Below are positions 1 to 5,240 of a stretch of 12,075 nucleotides of DNA, piece by piece. The notes under the pieces were generated by a model that had not been told where the DNA came from, ran no database searches, and was given only the letters and a program-made list of their open reading frames with translations. The position numbers and the translations under genes are program-made. This DNA is from Methanobacteriota archaeon (GTDB lineage Archaea > Thermoplasmatota > Poseidoniia > Poseidoniales > Poseidoniaceae), in assembly GCA_009936765.1 (NCBI GenBank), contig JAACDL010000116.1, forward strand, positions 1-12,075. The letters are read 5' to 3'. Numbering within the stretch: the stretch's first letter is position 1; each line of letters begins with the position of its first letter.

Positions 1-243
1 AGAGCCAACTGGGCCCTCTTTGTTGGAACAGTTTAGTACAGAGTTTGCAGACCTTACCTTAGATAGCATCACAGATACATTGTCCGCATCTAGATGCGGA
101 GTTCCAATCTCAATACCATCGGTGTTTCCTGAATAAGCTGTAATGTGCACATTACCTAAGTCTGCACACATACGTAGAGCCTCGTCGAGGTCTTTACGTG
201 AACCCGCCATTGTTAGGCGGGACATCTCAACAGCGCTAAGCAT
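1..243 (-). CDS. atpI: A-type ATP synthase subunit I, N-terminal part (runs off the window)
   Basis: Only the first 81 codons are present; the gene continues beyond base 1. The translation begins MLSAVEMSRLTMAGSRKDLD and continues with 'ALRMCADLGNVHIT', which matches the start of the V/A-type ATPase 'a/I' subunit: a short hydrophobic-polar lead, then a helix ending in 'LG.VHI'. Subunit I is the large membrane subunit of the archaeal ATP synthase; its cytoplasmic N-terminal half bridges the peripheral stalks and its C-terminal half forms the ion half-channels. The start ATG is preceded by GAGGTG five bases upstream, and this Shine-Dalgarno overlaps the stop codon of the preceding subunit H gene, so the two are translationally coupled. 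Gene order H then I is the usual start of archaeal ATP synthase operons. The channel residues are outside the window. Confidence 0.85.
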   Translation of the reverse strand, partial: MLSAVEMSRLTMAGSRKDLDEALRMCADLGNVHITAYSGNTDGIEIGTPHLDADNVSVMLSKVRSANSVLNCSNKEGPVGS

Positions 244-252
244 CAGAACACC

Positions 253-570
253 TCAGTTGGACATTAGCGAATCGATTACAAGTTGAACAGCCGCATCTCT
301 GCGATCTACTGCTGAAGATTGGACACCTTCAACAACTTTGGCTCCTTCTGCCTGAACGCCTTCTGCTTCTTTACCTGCTTTACTACGAGCGGAGTCAAGA
401 GTCTTGACTGTAGAGTTGACTGCACCGTCTTGTGCGCCTAGAATCATGTCCGCTGCTTCTTTGCGAGCATCTGCGACAATCTTCGATGCCTCATCCTTTG
501 AGGATGCGATTTTTGCATCTGCTGAATCTTCCGCATCTTTGATGCTCTGAAGTACATTTGCCATACCCAT
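253..570 (-). CDS. ahaH: A-type ATP synthase subunit H (peripheral stalk)
   Basis: A 105-residue, Ala/Lys/Glu-rich, almost entirely helical protein with no Cys and no membrane segment. The pattern (ANVLQSIKDAED, then repeated 'DEASKIVADARKEAADMI') is the right-handed coiled coil of archaeal/V-type ATPase subunit H/G, which pairs with subunit E to form the peripheral stator stalks linking the A1 head to subunit I. Length is typical for the family (about 100-110). The next gene is subunit I, 9 bases downstream. Two in-frame ATGs are possible, at 570 and 564; GGGTGA ends four bases before the first and ten before the second, so the choice is open. It appears to be the first gene of the operon, since upstream there is only a divergent spacer with an inverted repeat. 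Confidence 0.85.
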   Translation of the reverse strand: MGMANVLQSIKDAEDSADAKIASSKDEASKIVADARKEAADMILGAQDGAVNSTVKTLDSARSKAGKEAEGVQAEGAKVVEGVQSSAVDRRDAAVQLVIDSLMSN

Positions 571-591
571 GGTATCACCCTTATTCCCGCC

Positions 592-624
592 CGACCAATA
601 ATGGGTTCATAACCCTCTTGGTCG
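592..624. promoter_or_regulatory. Two-tier inverted repeat ahead of the ATP synthase operon
   Basis: Outer arms CGACCAA (592-598) and TTGGTCG (618-624) are perfect complements, and nested inside are GGGTT (603-607) and AACCC (611-615) around a CAT loop, giving 12 base pairs interrupted by a small asymmetric internal loop. It lies in the 124-base divergent spacer, 22 bases upstream of the subunit H start and 71 bases from the methyltransferase start. On the minus strand an AT-rich stretch suitable for a TATA box (around 606-614) falls inside it, so it could be an operator over the operon promoter or a leader-RNA hairpin. I cannot tell which from sequence alone. Confidence 0.5.
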
Positions 625-652
625 AAATCTCAAACATTCTGAACCAAATCAA

Positions 653-660
653 TTGTAATA
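653..660 (+). promoter_or_regulatory. Candidate TATA box for the methyltransferase gene
   Basis: TTGTAATA lies 35-42 bases ahead of the ATG at 695. No Shine-Dalgarno is visible between it and the start, so a short-leader transcript with no SD is the simplest reading. The assignment is weak because archaeal TATA boxes are short. Confidence 0.3.
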
Positions 661-694
661 CCCCCCAAATGGTCAAATCCGATACCCTTGCCGA

Positions 695-1444
695 ATGACT
701 ATGTCCGACCGCTCTAGCACCGGAGGTTTCGACCCATCTGGCATCGATGAAGATGCGTGGACTGAATTGGAGAGGCAGCTCGAAGCCACAATCCCTGTTT
801 ACGACAAGGTCAACAAAATTATGACCCTAGGCTTCGACAAAGGTATGCGTAAACATGTCCGAAGTCATGCCAAAGAAGGTATGAAAGTACTCGAAGTTGG
901 ATGTGGCCCCGGATCTTTCGCCGTCGGGATCGAAGGAATGGACCTAACATGCCTAGACCCTAGTGCAGAGATGCTAAAGGTCTGCAAAAAAAGACTAGAC
1001 CTGGTTCGTGAAGAAAGGGGAGAAACCCCCGCTCAGTATGTTGAAGCAATTGCTGAAGACATCCCTTTGCCCGACAACACGTTCGACAGAGTATTCTGCC
1101 TATTCTCATTCAGAGATTTCAAAGATAAGAAGAAGGGACTATCTGAAATTTTCAGAGTTCTGAAGCCAGGAGGCCAGTTGGTCATATGCGACGCAGGGAA
1201 AGCGAATTGGCTTCACGGCCTGTTTGGCCGGATATACATGGGAACTTTCGTCCAAGTAGTAGCCAGAATTGTCACTAAAGATCCAAACCACCCATGGAAA
1301 TGGTTGGCTAGAACGTATACTCACTACGGAACACATTCCTATTACAAGAATTTGATGAAGGAAGTAGGTTACACTGAAGTAAAAGCGAGATTGCTATTCC
1401 CTGGGATGTCTAGTAGATTCAAAGCAATTAAGCCAGAACAGTAG
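695..1444 (+). CDS. UbiE/MenG-like class I SAM-dependent methyltransferase
   Basis: 249 residues, cytosolic, with a standard Rossmann methyltransferase core. SAM-binding motif I is VLEVGCGPG (65-73), the ribose-binding acid is D88 in CLDPS, motif II is DNTFDRVFCLFSFRDF (127-142), and the post-motif is RVLKPGGQLVICD (154-166). The 'YDKVN...LGFDKGMRK' stretch before motif I and the 'FSFRDF' loop resemble the UbiE/COQ5/MenG family (YD..N..mS.G..r; FGiRN), which C-methylates quinone precursors. A role in menaquinone methylation fits the aerobic respiratory genes nearby, but similar methyltransferases act on other lipids and small molecules, so the substrate is unproven. No Shine-Dalgarno precedes 695; an in-frame ATG at 701 is an alternative. 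It stands alone: divergent from the ATP synthase operon and convergent with the cold-shock gene. Confidence 0.8.
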   Translation: MTMSDRSSTGGFDPSGIDEDAWTELERQLEATIPVYDKVNKIMTLGFDKGMRKHVRSHAKEGMKVLEVGCGPGSFAVGIEGMDLTCLDPSAEMLKVCKKRLDLVREERGETPAQYVEAIAEDIPLPDNTFDRVFCLFSFRDFKDKKKGLSEIFRVLKPGGQLVICDAGKANWLHGLFGRIYMGTFVQVVARIVTKDPNHPWKWLARTYTHYGTHSYYKNLMKEVGYTEVKARLLFPGMSSRFKAIKPEQ

Positions 1445-1447
1445 AGA

Positions 1448-1462
1448 TCACAAGCAATGTGA
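1448..1462 (+). terminator. Small hairpin just after the methyltransferase stop
   Basis: TCACA (1448-1452) and TGTGA (1458-1462) form a 5-bp stem with a 5-base loop, four bases after the TAG stop. No T-run follows. It may help define the 3' end, together with the stronger hairpin at 1466-1482; evidence is only the symmetry and position. Confidence 0.25.
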
Positions 1463-1465
1463 GGG

Positions 1466-1482
1466 CGAGTGAGTTTCACTCG
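1466..1482. terminator. Perfect 7-bp hairpin between convergent genes, spanning the csp stop
   Basis: CGAGTGA, GTT loop, TCACTCG: seven uninterrupted base pairs with a three-base loop. It sits in the 31-base gap between the methyltransferase and cold-shock genes, and the cold-shock stop codon (1476-1478) is in one arm. As a symmetric element it could serve both convergent transcripts as a 3'-end or stability hairpin. No T-run adjoins it, so it is not a classic intrinsic terminator. Confidence 0.45.
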
Positions 1483-1670
1483 ACCTTGCGGACATTAACT
1501 GCGTTAGGTCCTTTTGGACCTTCGCCGATTTCAAATTCGACGGTGTCACCGTCTGTTATTTCTCCTTCTACTTCGGAGATGTGGACGAACATATCTTTAC
1601 CTTCGCCTTCTATTTCAATAAATCCGAATCCTTTTGTTGGGTTAAACCACTTGACAGTACCTTGTGCCAT
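1476..1670 (-). CDS. Cold-shock-domain protein (CspA family)
   Basis: 64 residues beginning MAQGTVKWFNPTKGFGFIE, the unmistakable N-terminus of a bacterial-type cold-shock protein. RNP1 (KGFGFIE, 13-19) and RNP2 (MFVHIS, 27-32) are intact, with the aromatic residues W8, F9, F15, F17, F28 and H30 used to stack on single-stranded RNA or DNA. It is expected to act as an RNA chaperone in the cytosol. The ATG at 1670 was chosen because family members start two to three residues before the G-x-V-K-W-F strand; in-frame ATGs at 1688, 1718 and 1721 would add unconserved residues. CspA-type proteins are rare in archaea apart from marine and cold-adapted or halophilic lineages, probably acquired from bacteria. 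No Shine-Dalgarno is visible, and a 12-bp palindrome lies 17 bases upstream. Confidence 0.9.
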   Translation of the reverse strand: MAQGTVKWFNPTKGFGFIEIEGEGKDMFVHISEVEGEITDGDTVEFEIGEGPKGPNAVNVRKVE

Positions 1671-1687
1671 GTCCGGCCGTCTATGCA

Positions 1688-1749
1688 TCAAGTACTTGAG
1701 TGATGGGGAAGAGAACATCATTAACTAGCGGTTAATCTAGTAAGCTTAC
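1688..1749 (-). promoter_or_regulatory. Palindrome-rich upstream region of the cold-shock gene
   Basis: Three perfect dyads fall within 62 bases: TCAAGTACTTGA (1688-1699, 12-bp palindrome), TTAAC-N5-GTTAA (1721-1735) and GTAAGCTTAC (1740-1749). The first is centred about 24 bases ahead of the cold-shock start, where a TATA box of a leaderless transcript would be, so it could be an operator overlapping the promoter. The others could be further sites or leader-RNA structure. This 132-base gap to the KaiC-family operon holds no gene. Confidence 0.4.
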
Positions 1750-1792
1750 ATAGCGAAGAGAGTTTTCTCCAAACGCAACACACGTCGCATGC

Positions 1793-1805
1793 TGAAACGA
1801 TTTCA
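1793..1805 (-). terminator. Short hairpin at the 3' end of the KaiC-family operon
   Basis: TGAAA, CGA loop, TTTCA: a perfect 5-bp stem with a three-base loop; the stop codon of the last KaiC-family gene (1803-1805) is in one arm. Evidence is symmetry and position only. Confidence 0.3.
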
Positions 1806-2606
1806 AGCGATGCGCTCGACTGTTTCTGGGGTAATTCCTTCCTCAGGAGTAACTCTGTACACCATGATCGAAAGATTCTCCGGAGCATTTCTGAATTTGG
1901 ACACAATCATTGATGTTTCGAAATCAGAACCTACAGTTCTAACTTTGAAATCACACACCATATCTGCAATTGCAGCCATTTCTTGCTTAATAGCAGGTGT
2001 AATGGTGTCGTTGGACACTGTAATGAATAGTATTCCTCGATTAAGTTGAGTATGTGCCTGCATCATTCTAAGCATTGCAATTACACGACTTGGATCTTCT
2101 CTTTGCATAAAGAAGTCAAGAGAATCAACAACAGCACGGAAGTACGGCCCCATCGACATAATTTCATTTGTCATTTCAGTTAAGAAATCCTGGGTGTCAT
2201 CATCTACGAACCTTGTTTGAGATAGCCTTTGGATATCTGGAAGTTTGAATCCCTCCAGCCTGTAACGGCTGGCAAGTAACTCCTTCTCCAAAACTCTGGC
2301 ATTGAATTCCTCTCCTAAAGTTCGGACTGAGATGTCTGTAGGCCAGCCATATTTTTTGAAAACACGTCCAATTTCGAGTTGGCTCTCGTTAGTTGAAATT
2401 AGAATTGTATTATCTGGCTCTTCGGCAGGAGAAGTGAATTGCTTTGCAAACAATTCAGAACCAGCCCCTATATCTGTAAATCCTACGACTAGGAATCCCC
2501 TCGGAACACCACCGTACATCGCATTGTCGAACTTCGGGACACCGAAGCTACCCACACTTCCGAAGAAGTCTTCATCGTCAGAATCAAAGGAAACTTGCTT
2601 ACTCAT
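1803..2606 (-). CDS. KaiC-family protein with degenerate P-loop (third gene of the trio)
   Basis: 267 residues. After an acidic, Ser-rich N-terminus (1-20) comes a KaiC-type opening, 'GVPKFDNAMYGGVPRGFLVVGF' in substance (22-43), matching 'GI..LD..L.GGiP.Gs.vLv.G'. The P-loop that should follow is DIGAGSEL (45-52): the glycine-rich turn is kept but the essential GK(S/T) is missing. A Walker-B-like strand AVVDSLDFF (158-166, D161) is present and the RecA-like fold seems complete. It probably cannot hydrolyse ATP, and may act as a regulatory or scaffold partner of the intact KaiC-like protein two genes upstream. The start has GAGGT seven bases upstream, overlapping the TGA of the preceding gene, so translation is coupled. 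The cellular role is not known to me. Confidence 0.75.
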   Translation of the reverse strand: MSKQVSFDSDDEDFFGSVGSFGVPKFDNAMYGGVPRGFLVVGFTDIGAGSELFAKQFTSPAEEPDNTILISTNESQLEIGRVFKKYGWPTDISVRTLGEEFNARVLEKELLASRYRLEGFKLPDIQRLSQTRFVDDDTQDFLTEMTNEIMSMGPYFRAVVDSLDFFMQREDPSRVIAMLRMMQAHTQLNRGILFITVSNDTITPAIKQEMAAIADMVCDFKVRTVGSDFETSMIVSKFRNAPENLSIMVYRVTPEEGITPETVERIA

Positions 2607-2616
2607 AATAACAACC

Positions 2617-3207
2617 TCAGTGAATTACTACTTGCCCACGATCGATTAAATCAGTGCAATATAGGTCTAAATTTGATAGAACCATTGGAGGGACTTGGTC
2701 GGGAACATTCAGAATGACTGAAAGTACCTCTCGTTGACGGAAGGTGTTGATGAATGTGTGGAGATATTCGGCAAGCATCCTTTCTTCATTGTAAATAGCA
2801 AGTGCATTTACCGAATCGATGAGGACGAAATTCCTCTCAGTGTTAGATGTTCGAAGGATGTACAATGTTCTAAGCAATACACTTTCGAGCATAATTGGAC
2901 TGTCGATGAATGTGATATTAGGACGGTCGACATCAGTGCCCCCCAATATTCCCGAGGACACTAGGTCTACGAATTGGATATTCGAAACATCAACTCCAAT
3001 TGCCTCGAATGCCTCGATAATTTCGACCGCACCCCTTGTTGCGCAGATGTATACTCCGCCCATTTCGAACATTTGCATAAGCGGAATCATAGTAGATGCA
3101 GTCACCATGAATGCGTTAGAGTTCCCACAGCGAACTTGAACTGAAGAGGTCAAGCTCACTTCAGTTAATTGCTCCGAAATTCTCTGATCTAGTTCAAACA
3201 TAATCAT
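2617..3207 (-). CDS. P-loop-less KaiC/RecA-like protein (second gene of the trio)
   Basis: 196 residues from the ATG at 3207. The strand-helix pattern 'GGVYICATRGAVEIIEAFEA' followed by 'IGVDVSNIQFVDLVS' matches archaeal RecA-fold proteins of the KaiC/DUF835 kind (L..G..viyItt.rp...l...l...Gid..ki.fiD). A Walker-B-like strand VLIDSVNAL (about 128-136) is kept, but there is no GxxxxGK(S/T) at all; the N-terminal strand-loop reads 'AFMVTASTMIPL'. It lacks the GGiP.G lead segment, making it shorter than its neighbours. The start is ambiguous: ATG 3207 overlaps the upstream stop as ATGA; ATG 3201 has GGGGGT seven bases upstream; ATG 3216 is also in frame. It is probably a non-catalytic partner of the adjacent ATPase. 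I cannot assign a function. Confidence 0.7.
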   Translation of the reverse strand: MIMFELDQRISEQLTEVSLTSSVQVRCGNSNAFMVTASTMIPLMQMFEMGGVYICATRGAVEIIEAFEAIGVDVSNIQFVDLVSSGILGGTDVDRPNITFIDSPIMLESVLLRTLYILRTSNTERNFVLIDSVNALAIYNEERMLAEYLHTFINTFRQREVLSVILNVPDQVPPMVLSNLDLYCTDLIDRGQVVIH

Positions 3208-3986
3208 GACCCCCATCTGCTAGTTTTGTCATTAACGGCTCCCCATTTCAACATTGGAGTAAGCATTACGCCAAGAGGAGTAAGCTCAATTGCATGTTTA
3301 GCGCGACTATGAGATGTACCTCTCATTTTCACTACTTGCAAGAACCTCAAAAGATGACCCATACGCTCAACGTCGCCCATTACGATAATGCCGTCAGCGA
3401 TCGCCTCTTCTACACCGAAAGAAGACCAGTGTGCATTTTCGGTAGCCGAAGTAATTTCAGAGATTAGAATTGTTGTGCAACCCAATGTTGCTAATTTCTT
3501 TCCTAAAGTGAACAAGAAATCACGAATCAGTTGTTCGCTCTTAATCTTGTAACAAAGAGTAGTTACGGAGTCTATGACCAATCTGGTGACACCGATTGTG
3601 TTTACAATGTCGACTATAGCCTTGATTAGAGCGTGAACGTCGTCCAAGTCGAAGGATGCTTTATCCAATCCTAACCAGGAATATAGAACGTCCATGTCGA
3701 AGACGTTTATCAGTCCGCTGTCAATCATATTCATGTCGAAGAAAGCATACTGGCGGATATTCTCAAGAAGTTTAACACTCGGCTCTGTAGCTGTAAAGTG
3801 TGCGCATGCCTCTCCAGCAAGAGCACCCCTAACTAGGAATTCCATGGCCAATGTTGTCTTTCCTGAACCACAAGTTCCAGCGGCTAGAACGGTAGACCCA
3901 TAGGGGATTCCGCCTCTTAGGATTTCATCCATTCCGTGGATACCTGTGATACAACGGTCGCGGCTGTATACTGTCGCTGGCTGCAT
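3204..3986 (-). CDS. KaiC-like RecA-superfamily ATPase (first gene of the trio, intact P-loop)
   Basis: 260 residues from the ATG at 3986, a single KaiC-type RecA domain. Landmarks in order: 'GIHGMDEILRGGIPYGSTVL' (15-34); Walker A GTCGSGKT (37-44); TEPS (67-70), where KaiC proteins usually have a Glu pair and only the second Glu (E68) remains; Walker B LVIDS (136-140, D139); and the KMRGTSHS segment (220-227) equivalent to the KaiC K-x-RGS-x-H loop at the subunit interface. It should bind and hydrolyse ATP, probably as an oligomer. Such proteins have been proposed as archaeal signal-transduction hubs, but the partner or signal here is unknown. A longer frame starts at a TTG (4004); I prefer 3986 because GGGTG lies six bases before it. 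It is followed immediately by two P-loop-less relatives with coupled starts. Confidence 0.8.
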   Translation of the reverse strand: MQPATVYSRDRCITGIHGMDEILRGGIPYGSTVLAAGTCGSGKTTLAMEFLVRGALAGEACAHFTATEPSVKLLENIRQYAFFDMNMIDSGLINVFDMDVLYSWLGLDKASFDLDDVHALIKAIVDIVNTIGVTRLVIDSVTTLCYKIKSEQLIRDFLFTLGKKLATLGCTTILISEITSATENAHWSSFGVEEAIADGIIVMGDVERMGHLLRFLQVVKMRGTSHSRAKHAIELTPLGVMLTPMLKWGAVNDKTSRWGS

Positions 3987-3998
3987 GGGTAACACCCA
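3986..3998 (-). promoter_or_regulatory. Hairpin holding the Shine-Dalgarno of the KaiC-like gene
   Basis: In the transcript the sequence TGGGT-GTT-ACCCA forms a perfect 5-bp stem with a three-base loop, directly abutting the ATG; the GGGTG ribosome-binding site is in the 5' arm. This could restrain translation of the first gene of the trio. It is short and may be chance. Confidence 0.3.
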
Positions 3999-4012
3999 AG
4001 CCAAACCATCGC

Positions 4013-4020
4013 ACTAAATG
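4013..4020 (-). promoter_or_regulatory. Candidate TATA box for the KaiC-family operon
   Basis: CATTTAGT on the minus strand lies 27-34 bases ahead of the ATG at 3986, inside the 53-base gap after the pilin-like gene. The spacing fits a very short leader. Read-through from the upstream gene on the same strand is an alternative. Confidence 0.25.
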
Positions 4021-4039
4021 AACGATACGCCAAAATCCC

Positions 4040-5119
4040 TCAAACTTGGCCCGGTGTTGGAGTTTGTGAAACCACCCAAGATGAGTCTTTTGAAGGAGGC
4101 CCTCCATTCCATAGCATTGTATTATTAGAAAAAATTCCAGTTGATGGACTCCATTGAATCCTACATATCTGAAGCCCTTCGCCTTCATCTTCTTCAGCGA
4201 ATAGCATACGCAATCGCCCAGAACTATCATCCAAACCATCTAATGAGCCCACTCCTAGGAAACCAGTAGTTCCCAAATCATACACTATACTAGCATTGCC
4301 GATTTCCTGACTTGAAGGGTCGCCGCTAAACAATGCAATTCCGCCTCCAGGAATAACTCCGTCTTTGTATAGGTAGTTCGATGTGCCACTAGTTCCACTA
4401 CGTTCGAAAGACCACCCCTTTAATGACAAAGCAAAACCGTTTTGATTTTCCACTTCAATCCACTCAGGCCCACCGTCGGCAGGCCTAGGGGAAAATTCTG
4501 TGACACGTAATAATTTAGGCGCCTTACCACCATCATGTACTTCCAAACTTACGGAGATTACATCTTCACCGCTGATGTAGGTCCTACTTGCTACTGAAGA
4601 AGTGCTTGCTGTAGAACGATCGGAACCTCCATCGAATAATACAGACCCTATTCGCGAAGAGTCTGATGAGGACTTCACCTGAATCAGTAACCTAACTTGT
4701 AAGTCATCCGCCAACCCTAGCCCGCTAGTCATCGCTTCGATACTGACATTGGGTAGTGCCGCGATACGATTTGAATCTAGCAATCCGTCTTTAATGATGC
4801 CAGGCTGCAATCCACCATCATAGAGTTTAGTCACGGGAATTTGGTGCCAATCCTCGGAGGCATTAGTTTGGTCCCTAACACCATCGACATACGGTACAAA
4901 CCATCCTTTACCATTTGTTAGCCGATCTAGTCCATCAACAGCCGAACGGTCTACAAGATCCGTGTAAGGGTCATTACTGCCCAATTCTAACTGAGCCAGT
5001 GACATGAAGGCTGTCAGAATCATCAGAAAGAGTGTGAAAGCAGAAAGGAATTCTACCACCGCTACAACCGCCTCATCCGTTGATTCGGAAGATTTGCGAG
5101 AGCGTCCAACCCCTTGCAT
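4040..5119 (-). CDS. Membrane-anchored pilin-like protein with lamin-tail-like (LTD) domain
   Basis: 359 residues from the ATG at 5119. A short basic lead (MQGVGRSRKSS) is followed by 'STDEAVVAVVEFLS' and a hydrophobic helix to about residue 42, the layout of archaeal pilin-like secreted proteins; no clear class III signal-peptidase site is seen, so it may simply be an N-terminal anchor. The exterior part includes a beta-rich region (100-200) and, at about 203-310, a segment resembling a lamin-tail domain: 'LLRVTEFSPRP', 'EWIEVENQNGFALSLKGW' and 'IPGGGIALFSG', a fold used in secreted archaeal and bacterial proteins. The frame stays open to 5338, but the extra 73 residues would overlap the divergent surface-protein gene and lack a signal, so I reject them. 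It is 53 bases upstream of the KaiC-like operon on the same strand. Function unknown; extracellular or envelope role inferred. Confidence 0.65.
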   Translation of the reverse strand: MQGVGRSRKSSESTDEAVVAVVEFLSAFTLFLMILTAFMSLAQLELGSNDPYTDLVDRSAVDGLDRLTNGKGWFVPYVDGVRDQTNASEDWHQIPVTKLYDGGLQPGIIKDGLLDSNRIAALPNVSIEAMTSGLGLADDLQVRLLIQVKSSSDSSRIGSVLFDGGSDRSTASTSSVASRTYISGEDVISVSLEVHDGGKAPKLLRVTEFSPRPADGGPEWIEVENQNGFALSLKGWSFERSGTSGTSNYLYKDGVIPGGGIALFSGDPSSQEIGNASIVYDLGTTGFLGVGSLDGLDDSSGRLRMLFAEEDEGEGLQICRIQWSPSTGIFSNNTMLWNGGPPSKDSSWVVSQTPTPGQV

Positions 5120-5151
5120 AATTACCCGCGGGCATTCAAGAGTCAATAGTG

Positions 5152-5171
5152 TGTCGCCCGTTAAGCCGACA
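5152..5171. promoter_or_regulatory. Inverted repeat in the divergent spacer
   Basis: TGTCG (5152-5156) and CGACA (5167-5171) are perfect complements 10 bases apart, one helical turn, midway in the 121-base spacer between the two divergent envelope-protein genes. The layout suits a dimeric regulator that could control both, but five-base arms are weak evidence. Confidence 0.25.
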
Positions 5172-5209
5172 AACTCTACAATACTGTGGTTTTCGACTTT
5201 AGTCACCGA

Positions 5210-5217
5210 TTGATATT
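5210..5217 (+). promoter_or_regulatory. Candidate TATA box for the large surface-protein gene
   Basis: TTGATATT lies 24-31 bases before the ATG at 5241, the spacing expected of a leaderless archaeal transcript. No convincing Shine-Dalgarno lies in between (only a G-rich GGATGGTAGGG). Confidence 0.35.
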
Positions 5218-5240
5218 TGAGGGGCGGATGGTAGGGCAAC

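Noticed and set aside
600..624. The hairpin GGGTT-CAT-AACCC looks like the anticodon arm of a tRNA-Met(CAU), followed by GGTCG.
   Set aside because: No T arm (no GGTTCRANNCC), no D arm and no matching acceptor stem can be found around it, and the outer arms pair as a simple dyad. A split or intron-bearing tRNA cannot be supported from this sequence.
1671..1721. 17-residue upstream extension of the cold-shock protein from in-frame ATGs.
   Set aside because: The family starts at the M-A-Q-G-T-V-K-W-F segment, and the extension covers palindromic regulatory-looking DNA.
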